Shown piece by piece: positions 1-8,835 of a DNA stretch of 64,000 nucleotides. The position numbers and the translations under genes are program-made. The notes below the pieces were generated by a model that was not told the DNA's origin, made no database searches, and was given only the letters and a program-made list of their open reading frames with translations. Source of the stretch: Cyclobacteriaceae bacterium (GTDB lineage Bacteria; Bacteroidota; Bacteroidia; Cytophagales; Cyclobacteriaceae); NCBI GenBank assembly GCA_024644875.1, contig JAHEGY010000001.1, forward strand, positions 91,930 to 155,929, in the 5' to 3' direction. Within the stretch, counting starts at the first letter, position 1; every line of letters begins with the position of its first letter.

Positions 1-2
1 AA

Positions 3-1052
3 GCTTTACCCGAGAGACGGGAAGGTAGACGGAACAGGTTTCAATTCTCAGACACCCTTGTCTGGCATCAGGGATTAAAAAGGATGGAAAATAACCGGAA
101 ACTGACATCCTTTATTAAAACAGAAGATGGAAATTACAAGATCGAGATCCACGATGTGATCGTGGAAAGGGATGACATCTTCCAGAGTGTCTTTGACTCA
201 CAAACCTGGCTGTTTGTAATTCTCGGTGTCGTAATGGTGTTCAGCAGTTTCTTAATATCAACATGGATGTTCCGGCCGTTTAACCTCACACTGGATAAAA
301 TTAAAAATTTCAACATAAAGTCCATGAAACCTACATCACTCGGAAAATCTGGGATTAAGGAATTTGATATATTGAATGGTTTTATAAACCAGATGACTGA
401 AAAAGTCAGCACAGATTATAAAAATCTTAAAGAGTTTACCGAAAACGCCTCACATGAGTTACAGACACCACTTGCGATCACAAAAGGTAAACTGGAGTTA
501 TTACTTCAACAGGAGAACCTAACACAGGAACAGATTGACCTGATTGAATCTTCATATGCCTCGATAACCCATATGTCTAAGTTAAATAAGTCATTGACAC
601 TTCTATCCAGGATTGAAAATGAAGAATACTCTAATAAAGAATCCATTAATATATCCTCAGAACTCAATAAAGCACTTGATGATTTCAGTGATCTTACTAA
701 ACTGAAGAATCTGAGCCTGGATAGTAATATACAGGAAGAGGTGATCACTAAAAATGACAAAACCCTGATAAAAGTTCTAATAAACAACCTGCTTCAGAAC
801 GCTATAAGGCATAATAAAGAAGGTGGAAAAATAATTGTATCGCTTTCTGAAAACACATTGACCATTAAAAACACCGGTGCAACCCTGGATATCCCCAGCG
901 AGCAATTGTTTGAAAGATTTAAAAAGGGCGTACACTCGGAGAAGAATTCAGGCCTTGGCCTTTCGATAATCCATAAGATCTGTGAGCTAAGCCATTACAA
1001 AATATCTTATGATAATGAGGGTGAATGGCATACGATTACCATTACATTTTAA
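3..1052 (+). CDS. Sensor histidine kinase, C-terminal part (cut by window edge)
   Basis: The reading frame is open to the left edge, so the true start lies outside the window; the first internal Met (position 84) is not the start. What remains is the end of a periplasmic sensor segment, one membrane span (WLFVILGVVMVFSSFLIS), then a cytoplasmic kinase. The H-box is ENASHELQTPLA, with the His as the autophosphorylation site. The N-box is LLQNAIRHN and the ATP-lid G-box is SGLGLSI. This is the layout of two-component sensor kinases that phosphorylate a partner response regulator, whose gene would be expected upstream, outside the window. The signal sensed cannot be told. It converges on pgk with a shared terminator between them. 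Confidence 0.93.
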   Translation, partial: ALPERREGRRNRFQFSDTLVWHQGLKRMENNRKLTSFIKTEDGNYKIEIHDVIVERDDIFQSVFDSQTWLFVILGVVMVFSSFLISTWMFRPFNLTLDKIKNFNIKSMKPTSLGKSGIKEFDILNGFINQMTEKVSTDYKNLKEFTENASHELQTPLAITKGKLELLLQQENLTQEQIDLIESSYASITHMSKLNKSLTLLSRIENEEYSNKESINISSELNKALDDFSDLTKLKNLSLDSNIQEEVITKNDKTLIKVLINNLLQNAIRHNKEGGKIIVSLSENTLTIKNTGATLDIPSEQLFERFKKGVHSEKNSGLGLSIIHKICELSHYKISYDNEGEWHTITITF

Positions 1053-1056
1053 AAAT

Positions 1057-1123
1057 AAAAGCTAAAAGGCATATTCTCCAAATTAATTGAATTATACTCA
1101 ATGGAATATACCTTTTAGCTTTT
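1057..1123. terminator. Bidirectional intrinsic terminator between histidine kinase and pgk
   Basis: A perfect 13-bp inverted repeat (1057-1069 with 1111-1123, AAAAGCTAAAAGG/CCTTTTAGCTTTT) is extended, after one mismatch, by six more pairs (1071-1076 with 1104-1109). A run of T lies on the 3' side on each strand. It sits exactly in the gap between two convergent genes and would serve both. Confidence 0.85.
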
Positions 1124-1143
1124 TTCAGGAATTTACAATTCGG

Positions 1144-2331
1144 TTATTCCTCTAATGCAGCAACTCCCGGCAAAGTTTTACCTTCCATATACTCGAGTAG
1201 TGCACCTCCCCCGGTAGCCACATGAGATACTTTATCACCATAACCCAGGTTATTGATAGCAGAAGCTGAATCACCACCACCAATCAGTGAAAAGCCTCCA
1301 TTTTCAGTAGCCTTCACAACGGCTTCTGCAACCTGTATGGTACCATTGGCAAAATTCGGGAATTCGAATACGCCCATTGGGCCATTCCACAGAATGGCTT
1401 TTGAGTTCTCTATAACTTCTGAAAACAATTTGATTGTATCGGGTCCTATGTCCAACCCCATCCATCCGTCGGGAATACTTCCGGCCTCAACAGTTTTTTT
1501 GTTCGCATCATTGTTGAAATCATCGGCGATTACAGTATCAACAGGTAGGATTAGCTTAACGCCTTTGGCTTCAGCCTTTTTAAGGAGGTCTTTACATAGA
1601 TCCACCTTGTCGGCTTCCAGGAGAGAGTTGCCCACACTTCCTCCCTTGGCTACAGTAAAAGTATAGGACATTCCACCACCAATAATTAGGTTGTCTACCT
1701 TTTCAAGCATTTGCTCAATTAACAGTATTTTATCAGATACTTTTGCACCACCCATTATTGCTGTAAAGGGCCTCTCCGGATTCTTTAAGACTTTATCGGC
1801 ATTCACCAGTTCGGCCTGGATCAGATATCCACAGATCTTGTCTTCAAAAAGTTCAGCAACAATTGCAGTTGAGGCATGTGCCCTGTGTGCGGTTCCAAAA
1901 GCATCATTCACGTAAACATCACCATGCCTGGATAATTTCTCGGAGAAGTCCCGGTCTCCCTTGGTCTCCTCCTTATAGAATCTTAAATTCTCCAGTAATA
2001 AGATCTCACCGGAATCCAGATTTGAAGACAATGCGAAAGCTTCATCTCCTATACAATCGTCTGCAAATTTCACCTCCCTGCCAAATTTCTCCGAAAGGTT
2101 TTTGACCAAATGTTTCAGCGAGAATTTTTCCTCAGGCCCTTCTTTTGGTCTTCCAAGATGGGACATCAGAACGACAGATCCACCATCTTTCAGAATTTTG
2201 GAAATTGTAGGTACCGCTGCTTTTATCCTGGTATCATCGGTTATCTCAAATTTCTCGTTCAGGGGAACATTAAAATCTACACGGATCAATGCACGTTTAC
2301 CCGAAAAATCATACGTATCAACTGTTTTCAT
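1144..2331 (-). CDS. pgk: Phosphoglycerate kinase
   Basis: Catalyses 1,3-bisphosphoglycerate + ADP to 3-phosphoglycerate + ATP in glycolysis, and the reverse in gluconeogenesis, in the cytoplasm. At 395 aa it is a normal-length bacterial PGK. Visible motifs are DFNVPL (residues 19-24), SHLGRPKEG (57-65), GGAKVSDK (194-201), the nucleotide-site segment [11 protein letters not shown] (314-324) and GGGDS (351-355). Start is the ATG at 2331. The gene stands alone, with its own promoter candidate upstream and the shared terminator downstream. pckA about 16 kb away belongs to the same pathway in the gluconeogenic direction. Confidence 0.98.
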   Translation of the reverse strand: MKTVDTYDFSGKRALIRVDFNVPLNEKFEITDDTRIKAAVPTISKILKDGGSVVLMSHLGRPKEGPEEKFSLKHLVKNLSEKFGREVKFADDCIGDEAFALSSNLDSGEILLLENLRFYKEETKGDRDFSEKLSRHGDVYVNDAFGTAHRAHASTAIVAELFEDKICGYLIQAELVNADKVLKNPERPFTAIMGGAKVSDKILLIEQMLEKVDNLIIGGGMSYTFTVAKGGSVGNSLLEADKVDLCKDLLKKAEAKGVKLILPVDTVIADDFNNDANKKTVEAGSIPDGWMGLDIGPDTIKLFSEVIENSKAILWNGPMGVFEFPNFANGTIQVAEAVVKATENGGFSLIGGGDSASAINNLGYGDKVSHVATGGGALLEYMEGKTLPGVAALEE

Positions 2332-2383
2332 AGGATTTTTATTGGTATAAAATTAAAAATAGATTAGACAATACTACAGGTCG

Positions 2384-2415
2384 CAAAGGTAGCCAATATG
2401 CCGTCTTTTAACAAA
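2384..2415 (-). promoter_or_regulatory. Candidate Bacteroidota-type promoter for pgk
   Basis: On the minus strand TACCTTTG (2391-2384) matches the -7 consensus TAnnTTTG exactly, and TTTG (2415-2412) lies 20 nt upstream, the expected spacing for the -33 element. The predicted start of transcription is near 2378, about 45 nt before the pgk ATG. This is the best-formed promoter seen in the window. Confidence 0.7.
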
Positions 2416-2541
2416 GATTAAAAACAATTTGAAAGGTGGGAATAGATTATATTTATAGTCTCAAACGGGGCTATAAAAAGACATAAGAAAAGTCGGATTC
2501 CTGTGCTCAAGAATGGTATTGATAATTGGATATTGCCCGGA

Positions 2542-3510
2542 TCAATATCTTCTGTTAACAGCAGCAGCCCGGCGCAAACGGTCATTGATTGCACGACCTA
2601 ATCCTTTTTCCGGTAAAGATTCGGCAACAACGTACTTTATATCCATTTCATCCATTTTCCTTAAGGCTGAGAAAAGGTTTTTTGCCGCCTCGGTAAGATC
2701 GCCATTCCTGGATAAAATGATCTGGTTCGTTTCTGGTACTGCAGGATCCATCTCCCTAAATCGTATCAACCCGATCTCCCCGGGATCGGCAGCAGCTTCC
2801 AGAACAGAATTATCTTTAAGTTTGACTTTTTTCAGTGGTGCATAGTGACTCTCCAGCAGACCCGGGGCCTCCGGACGTGATGAGGAATGAAGTTTTACAT
2901 GTACCTTTCCAACAATAGTTTCGATATCTTCTACCGGTATTCCTCCCAGTCTGAATATTTCAGGTTCCTTATCAATAAATCCAATAATGGTAGATTCTAT
3001 GCCAACATCACAATCCCCGCCATCAAGAATATAGGGGATTTTATCTCCTAACTGATCATTCACATGTTTTACACTCGTGGGGCTGACATATCCGAAGGGG
3101 TTGGCACTTGGAGCAGCCAATGGGAAACCGAGGGCATGGAGCAAATCCAGAGTTAGCGGATGATCCGGTATCCGTATGGCAACGGTACTAAGCCCGGAAG
3201 TTACCATGTCCGGAATAATTGCTTTCTTCTTCAATAGAATGGTCAGTGGTCCGGGCCAGAACCTGGCCGCCAGTTCTTTTGCTTTTTCAGGAACATTCTC
3301 AACCATATCTTTTGCCTGTTCTATTGAGTCAACATGAACGATCAGGGGATCGAAGGAGGGCCTGTTCTTGACTTCGAATATTTTAACAACAGCTTCCTCA
3401 CTGAAAGCATTGGCTGCAAGGCCATATACGGTTTCTGTCGGGATGGCTACCAATCCATCCTGCTTAAGAATGCTTTTCGCCTTTTCTATGTCCTTTCCAG
3501 ATTCAGCCAT
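2542..3510 (-). CDS. L-threonylcarbamoyladenylate synthase (Sua5/YwlC family)
   Basis: Makes threonylcarbamoyl-AMP from threonine, bicarbonate and ATP, the first step of t6A37 modification of ANN-decoding tRNAs. At 322 aa it is the long Sua5 form: an N-terminal YrdC-like domain (about residues 5-195, with PTETVYGLAAN and the conserved KNRP at 48-51) followed by a C-terminal Sua5 extension. The ATG at 3510 is chosen as start: the longer frame begins with TTG at 3522, and a TAnnTTTG promoter element at 3534-3541 would leave that TTG almost no leader. No partner gene (tsaB/D/E) is in the window. Confidence 0.93.
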   Translation of the reverse strand: MAESGKDIEKAKSILKQDGLVAIPTETVYGLAANAFSEEAVVKIFEVKNRPSFDPLIVHVDSIEQAKDMVENVPEKAKELAARFWPGPLTILLKKKAIIPDMVTSGLSTVAIRIPDHPLTLDLLHALGFPLAAPSANPFGYVSPTSVKHVNDQLGDKIPYILDGGDCDVGIESTIIGFIDKEPEIFRLGGIPVEDIETIVGKVHVKLHSSSRPEAPGLLESHYAPLKKVKLKDNSVLEAAADPGEIGLIRFREMDPAVPETNQIILSRNGDLTEAAKNLFSALRKMDEMDIKYVVAESLPEKGLGRAINDRLRRAAAVNRRY

Positions 3511-3533
3511 GTTAATTCCCAATTATCAGCATG

Positions 3534-3541
3534 CAAAACTA
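3534..3541 (-). promoter_or_regulatory. Candidate -7 promoter element of the Sua5 gene
   Basis: The minus strand reads TAGTTTTG, a full match to TAnnTTTG. No clear -33 TTTG was seen at the right distance. The predicted transcription start near 3527 supports translation from the ATG at 3510. Confidence 0.45.
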
Positions 3542-3655
3542 ATCATAGATATTTTTATATGCTTTTAAAGTACAGTCATAAATGAAATTATTCATAAATT
3601 AGCAATCAAAGCCAGCGAGAGGCTATATTGCGGAACTACAAAAACATTAAATCAG

Positions 3656-3826
3656 ATGGATAGTAAAACCAGAAAAATCCTCAGGGCAGTATCTATTATT
3701 ATAGTTCTAGTTGCCGTTTTCATTCAACTGGATTTCATAAAATTGAATATCCCTGTTATTACAGAAAATATAGTCTGGCTTATGATCATAGCCTATGGAT
3801 TATTGCTTATTACATCCAAGGGCTAA
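3656..3826 (+). CDS. Small membrane protein, 56 aa, two predicted transmembrane helices
   Basis: A short frame from the ATG at 3656 to TAA at 3824-3826. The protein starts MDSKTRKILR and has two hydrophobic segments, about residues 11-26 and 34-52, separated by a short polar loop. It ends ITSKG. The positively charged N-terminus and two helices suggest a hairpin inner-membrane protein. It lies 31 nt upstream of rmuC on the same strand and could be co-transcribed. I do not recognise a family. That it is translated is inferred from its hydropathy pattern and position; nothing shows function. Confidence 0.6.
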   Translation: MDSKTRKILRAVSIIIVLVAVFIQLDFIKLNIPVITENIVWLMIIAYGLLLITSKG

Positions 3827-3857
3827 GTGTATAATATCAGAATAAAGACTTTCTAAT

Positions 3858-5198
3858 ATGCATGACTGGATGTTTCTTCTTGCCGGGCTGATCATTGGAT
3901 CATTGTCCGCTTTCCTCATTACAAGGTTATATATGCAAACAAGAAGGGTGCTTACCATTGATGAAAAAAACACCCTGGATCAGGAACTGAAAAACATGGA
4001 AGTTGAGCATCGTGTTCAGGTTGATAAATATGAGGCCCTTTTTGTAGAATATCTGGAGATTAAGAAAGGTCTGGAAGAGGAAAGGAGTAAAACGCTGGAA
4101 TTGAGCAATACCCTGGCCCGAAGTGAAGGGGATTATAAAAACCTTCAGGAAAAACTCATTAGCCAGAAAGAGGATATCCAGAAACTACAGGAGAAATTTT
4201 CAATAGAATTTAAAAACCTCGCCAATGAGATCCTGGAGGAAAAAAGTAAAAAATTTACGGATCAGAATAAAATAAACATTGGGGAAATACTTAATCCCCT
4301 CAAGGAGAAGATCTCAGAATTCGAGAAGAAAGTGGAGGATACCAATAAGGAAAGTATCAACAGAAATGCTGCACTGAAGCAGGAACTGAAAACACTGAGT
4401 GATCTTAATCAGAAAATCACCAGGGATGCTGAAAACCTTACAAAAGCCTTAAAGGGTGAATCCAAAACCCAGGGAAATTGGGGTGAATTCATTCTTGAGA
4501 GTATTCTAGAAAAGTCAGGACTGGTAAAAGGCCGGGAATATCAGGTTCAGGAATCTTTTAATTCAGCGGATGGAAGGCTTCAGCCTGATGTGATCATTAA
4601 TTTACCGGAGGATAAAAATGTAATTATAGATGCCAAGCTTTCACTGGTGGCCTATGAAAGATATATGTCGGCTGAAGATGAAACAGAAAAACAAAAGTAT
4701 CTTAAAGAACACATTGTATCAGTCAGAAAACATGTGAAGGATCTTAACTCAAAGAACTATCAACAGCTCTATAATGTCTCAGGTCTTGATTTTGTGTTAT
4801 TATTTATGCCGGTGGAACCAGCTTTCGGCCTGGCCATTCAATATGACGACCAATTGTTTATGGAAGCCTATGAAAAGAATATAGTCATCGTAAGCCCGTC
4901 TACCCTGATTGCCACCCTCAGGACCATTGCAAGTATCTGGCGGCAGGAATACCAGAATAGAAATGCCATTGAAATAGCCAGGCAGAGCGGATCGCTGTAT
5001 GATAAATTCACGTCATTCACGGATGATCTGATCAAAGTCGGGGATGGCATCAAAACCACCCGGAAAAATTATGAACTGGCAATGAATAAACTTACCGAAG
5101 GGAAGGACAACCTTATCAGGAAAACAGAAAGGCTGAAGGAGTTAGGGGCAAAAGCCTCCAAAGCGATCGACCAGCGATTACTCGACAGGTCGGAGTAA
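3858..5198 (+). CDS. rmuC: DNA recombination protein RmuC homologue
   Basis: At 446 aa it has an N-terminal membrane anchor (LLAGLIIGSLSAFLITRLY), a long charged coiled coil (about residues 35-200), then the RmuC domain (about 200-400) with the family segments KTQGNWGEFILESILEKSG, DGRLQPDVII, VIIDAKLSL, FMPVEPAFG and IVSPSTL. RmuC is named from E. coli, where mutation raises inversion at short inverted repeats; a nuclease-like fold has been proposed. The DAK stretch fits a PD-(D/E)XK-like core, which is inference. The start ATG is the only good one before the anchor. Confidence 0.93.
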   Translation: MHDWMFLLAGLIIGSLSAFLITRLYMQTRRVLTIDEKNTLDQELKNMEVEHRVQVDKYEALFVEYLEIKKGLEEERSKTLELSNTLARSEGDYKNLQEKLISQKEDIQKLQEKFSIEFKNLANEILEEKSKKFTDQNKINIGEILNPLKEKISEFEKKVEDTNKESINRNAALKQELKTLSDLNQKITRDAENLTKALKGESKTQGNWGEFILESILEKSGLVKGREYQVQESFNSADGRLQPDVIINLPEDKNVIIDAKLSLVAYERYMSAEDETEKQKYLKEHIVSVRKHVKDLNSKNYQQLYNVSGLDFVLLFMPVEPAFGLAIQYDDQLFMEAYEKNIVIVSPSTLIATLRTIASIWRQEYQNRNAIEIARQSGSLYDKFTSFTDDLIKVGDGIKTTRKNYELAMNKLTEGKDNLIRKTERLKELGAKASKAIDQRLLDRSE

Positions 5199-5254
5199 TT
5201 GATCTATGTTTTTAGCATTCTTTTTTTTAAATTGCAAAAAATATTTTTTAATTC

Positions 5255-5674
5255 ATGGGCCAATTTCATATCGATAAAGATATCCCTGCAGAACCAGATA
5301 AGATCTGGAGTATCCTCACAGATTTCGAACAAAGAGACGACGAAAATACTGTTATTGAGATCATAGAACCCGGAGATCCTGAAAAACATCATCAGGGTAT
5401 GGTAAGAAGAGTCATTACAGGCAAGGATTCTGTTACTGAGAAAATACTGTTAGTTAAGCCCAAAGAGTCTATCGAATATCAATTACTGTCCGGTGCACCT
5501 GTTCATGACTATTATGGGACCATATTCCTGTATCCCGGAAGAAAGGACACAACGGTTCGGTGGGTAGTAACATTTCGACCAAATTTCCCATGGCCGGAAT
5601 GGATGATCAGGAAGGCGGCTATGAATAAGATCCATAAGGTGCTGGATCATATTGCTGAAAAAGCTGTCAGTTAA
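5255..5674 (+). CDS. SRPBCC (START-like) family protein
   Basis: A 139-aa cytoplasmic protein beginning MGQFHIDKDIPAEPDKIWSI, the typical first strand and helix of SRPBCC/polyketide cyclase-like folds. Later strands include MVRRVITGKDSVTEKI and the paired-strand region DTTVRWVVTF, with a C-terminal helix (AAMNKIHKVLDHIAEKA). Members bind small hydrophobic ligands in a helix-grip cavity; the ligand here is unknown. It follows rmuC by 56 nt and may share its transcript. The family call is from fold pattern only. Confidence 0.75.
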   Translation: MGQFHIDKDIPAEPDKIWSILTDFEQRDDENTVIEIIEPGDPEKHHQGMVRRVITGKDSVTEKILLVKPKESIEYQLLSGAPVHDYYGTIFLYPGRKDTTVRWVVTFRPNFPWPEWMIRKAAMNKIHKVLDHIAEKAVS

Positions 5675-5872
5675 CAAAGATCTAAACTAAGATCATACAT
5701 CTGACTCCAGCTGATATCTGATGGTTAATGGATCTACCACCATTGATCATTAAATCCTGTCTCACAAAATAATAAATTAACCTGCAGGCTTCTATTACCC
5801 AAAACAAATTCACTTATCCAGTCTGATTCAAAGTCCCTGCTAAATTTATAGTTAAACCCATTTTGTCATGCA

Positions 5873-8281
5873 TTATTCATATCTCAATGTTTTGGCAGGA
5901 TTAATCCTTGCGGCCTTGAAGGACTGGTAACTTACCGTTAAAACAGCTACCATGAGGGCGAAAAAACCACTCAATAAGACCGTCCATATGCTGATATCTA
6001 CCCGGTAAACAAAATTCTCCAGCCATTTGGACATGAAATAATAGGCAGGGAAGACGGCGACAAGAAAGGCTATGCCAATATACTTGATAAACTCAAATGA
6101 CAATACCCGCATAACACCCATGATCGAGGCTCCCATGACCTTTCTGATGCCTATTTCCTTGGTACGCTGCTCTGCAGTGAAAGCTGCCAGTCCAAACAGA
6201 CCAAGACTTGCAATAAATAAGGCCAGAACGGTAAAAATGGTGAACAATAAACCCAATCGCTGTTCCGCCCTGTACAATTCATCAAACCGCTCATCCAGAA
6301 AAGTATATTCGAATGGAGCATCTGTAGCAAACTCCTTCCATGTAGATTCTACAAATTGAACAGCCTCTCTTGGATCTTTAAATTGTACCCGTACGGTCAT
6401 ATCGTTGCCAAAATCCCCAAGTCGAATCATCAAGGGCCGTACTTCGTCACGTAAAGATTCGAAGTTAAAATCCTTTAAGACACCCACCACAGTTAATTCC
6501 AGTGGTTCCTGTCCATTAAAGCTGATCAGTTTTTCTCCGATCGCATCCTCCCATTCCATTTGATCCACAATGGCCTGGTTCACCAGCATCGCTGTTGAAT
6601 CAGAAAGAAAATCCCTGGAGAAATCACGCCCTTCCTTCAACTCAAAACCCATGGTCTCCATATGTTCGTGGTCTGCAAAATAAACTCCAATGATATGGTC
6701 TTCCTCCAGGCCTGGTTTTCTAAAAATGGTCGTATTATTAACCCCCGGAATAACACTATTGGAATAACTGGCGGCCGGTATAGAGTTATGGCTCATGAGT
6801 GCATCTTTAAAGGCCTTCCGGTTGTTTTCGAGACGGCTTACGTTTGCGATGATCATTACGTTTTCCTTTTTAAAACCAAGATTCTTCTTTTGAGTATATT
6901 GAAGCTGATTATAAACAATTCCAGTACATATAATCAGTAAGATTGATATGGAGAATTGAAGTATTACCAGCACACTTCTGATCCTGCCACTTTTCATGCC
7001 TTTGGAGGCCTGCCCCTTTAACACTTCGGTTATTTTAAAACTGGTCAGGTAAAATGCGGGATAGGAACCGGCAAGAAAGCCTACCACTATGACAAGTGTT
7101 AGCAGACCAGTGATCATCATCGGTGACAGCAATATACGGGAACTCAGAATTTTACCTGAAATCGAGTTAAACTGGGGCAGCAGGAGTATCGTAATTATTG
7201 AAGCAAGAACAACTGATACAAAACTGTAAATTATGGATTCAATGAGAAATTGTCCCACTAGCTGACGTTTCAGGGATCCAAATGTCTTCCGCATCCCTAC
7301 CTCCCGGGCCCTGCCGGCCGATTTAGCCGTGGAAAGGTTCATGAAATTAATAGAAGCTATAATCAGGATAAACAATCCAATAGCTATGAAAATATAGATA
7401 TAGGATATGTTCCCCGGGGGTTCCAACTCTCCCTGCACATCCGAATACAGATGTATATCCCTTACAGGATTAATAAAATATCCATAAGCACCATCCTGCT
7501 CAATAAACTGATCCAGGGAAATCCCAAGGAATTGCTGAATTTGAGGCCCTACATATTTAGGGATAATATCATTGTTCAACTTAGCATCAATATCCTCAAT
7601 GTTGGCTTCATCGTGTTTTATAAAATAAGTATTCAGGCTATTACTCAACCATTGATCCGAGATCCCGAAATCATTGGAAGAGAAAGACACAAGGTAATTG
7701 AATTTTATATGAGAATTGGATGGTGGATCCTCAACGATCCCGGTGACTTTCATGGCCTTCTTTTCGTTGCTGAAGATAAGGATCTTACCCAGTCCACTTT
7801 CTTTCCCGAAGAATTTGTTTGCTGAACTTTTCGTCAGAACAATACTATTAGGTTCTGTCAAAGCTGTTTTCGAATCGCCTTCCAGCAGTTTAAAACTGAA
7901 GAAATCGAAAAAAGTAGAATCAGTATGGAATATTTTGTCTTCGGTGAATACCAGATCTTCATAACTGATGATCACATCACCCCATTCCCAGAGCCTGACA
8001 GCATCCTTAATCCCCGGGACATCACTCTTCAAGGCAGGCATTAATGGAGGTGGTGTAGACGTTACCTTAACATCCTGTCCACCAAGTCTACCATGGAGAC
8101 CGACCCGGTACATATTGTCAATATTGGCATGGAAGCGGTCGTAACTAAGCTCATCGGCAACATACAGGATAATAAATAGTGTGGCAGTTATACCAATGGT
8201 AAGACCAAGAATATTTATGAAAGCATAGAATTTCTGTTTGATAATGTTGCGAAGCGCAACAAGAAAATAGTTTTTTAGCAT
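5873..8281 (-). CDS. FtsX/MacB-type ABC transporter permease
   Basis: An 802-aa inner-membrane protein of the large Bacteroidota permease family: a first helix (INILGLTIGITATLFIILYV), a MacB-like periplasmic domain, an FtsX core (about 285-420, with the cytoplasmic segment AREVGMRKTFGSLKRQL), a second periplasmic domain and a second FtsX core (about 685-800, with RTKEIGIRKVMGAS), ending NPAKTLRYE. Such proteins usually work with a separate ATPase of the MacB/LolD type, coupling ATP use to periplasmic or outer-membrane events. No ATPase gene is beside it. Two paralogues lie at 51.3-56.2 kb. The substrate is unknown. Confidence 0.92.
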   Translation of the reverse strand: MLKNYFLVALRNIIKQKFYAFINILGLTIGITATLFIILYVADELSYDRFHANIDNMYRVGLHGRLGGQDVKVTSTPPPLMPALKSDVPGIKDAVRLWEWGDVIISYEDLVFTEDKIFHTDSTFFDFFSFKLLEGDSKTALTEPNSIVLTKSSANKFFGKESGLGKILIFSNEKKAMKVTGIVEDPPSNSHIKFNYLVSFSSNDFGISDQWLSNSLNTYFIKHDEANIEDIDAKLNNDIIPKYVGPQIQQFLGISLDQFIEQDGAYGYFINPVRDIHLYSDVQGELEPPGNISYIYIFIAIGLFILIIASINFMNLSTAKSAGRAREVGMRKTFGSLKRQLVGQFLIESIIYSFVSVVLASIITILLLPQFNSISGKILSSRILLSPMMITGLLTLVIVVGFLAGSYPAFYLTSFKITEVLKGQASKGMKSGRIRSVLVILQFSISILLIICTGIVYNQLQYTQKKNLGFKKENVMIIANVSRLENNRKAFKDALMSHNSIPAASYSNSVIPGVNNTTIFRKPGLEEDHIIGVYFADHEHMETMGFELKEGRDFSRDFLSDSTAMLVNQAIVDQMEWEDAIGEKLISFNGQEPLELTVVGVLKDFNFESLRDEVRPLMIRLGDFGNDMTVRVQFKDPREAVQFVESTWKEFATDAPFEYTFLDERFDELYRAEQRLGLLFTIFTVLALFIASLGLFGLAAFTAEQRTKEIGIRKVMGASIMGVMRVLSFEFIKYIGIAFLVAVFPAYYFMSKWLENFVYRVDISIWTVLLSGFFALMVAVLTVSYQSFKAARINPAKTLRYE

Positions 8282-8446
8282 GGGATTTCGAATTTAAATT
8301 CACTTATAAGATGAGTTTATTGACGTGAAGGTTACAGTGAATGCATGAGAAATGATCTATCTTCTATAAACGGTATAATATTCTGATGAGCGGAATTGAT
8401 AAATTCACTAAATTAGTATCATATAAACTCAGTTTTATTATTCCCC

Positions 8447-8833
8447 ATGGTCCTGAATCGATTTATAATTTACTTTTCCGGGTTTACAGGATTCCTTTTT
8501 CTTGCAATCTATTTCATCGGATTGACAGCAGACAGGGGTTATAATCAGATTTTATTGATCTCAGGCCTTATACTTCTTTTGTTGATCTGCATACCCATGA
8601 TCTATCTTGAAAGGTTAAGGCAAAAAAAGAAGATCGATGAGATCATTCATGGGCATAAAAAATCTACAAAGGATAAAATCATGCATTCCAGTGAATCCGG
8701 AAAAAAAGTAAAAGGATGGTCGATGAATAATTCACCATTCCGGGAGAGGAGTTCAGGCACATCATGGAGCGGGGGGAATATACATGGTTCCCTGCCCAAG
8801 AGGCAAGGCAGAAAGGGGCTTTTCAGGAATTGA
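8447..8833 (+). CDS. Small membrane protein of unknown function
   Basis: 128 aa with two hydrophobic helices (about residues 5-26 and 34-53), then a basic, low-complexity C-terminal tail (KKKIDEIIHGHKK, later GGNIHGSLPKRQGRKG), probably cytoplasmic by the positive-inside rule. I do not recognise a family. It is divergent from the permease at 5873-8281 and ends two bases before the converging sulfatase gene, so its stop and that of the sulfatase almost touch. Confidence 0.7.
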   Translation: MVLNRFIIYFSGFTGFLFLAIYFIGLTADRGYNQILLISGLILLLLICIPMIYLERLRQKKKIDEIIHGHKKSTKDKIMHSSESGKKVKGWSMNNSPFRERSSGTSWSGGNIHGSLPKRQGRKGLFRN

Positions 8834-8835
8834 TC

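Noticed and set aside
5675..5872. Possible further AAAT-led repeat in the gap before the permease
   Set aside because: Spacing between the copies is irregular (about 23-32 bp) and agreement is poor; chance cannot be excluded.
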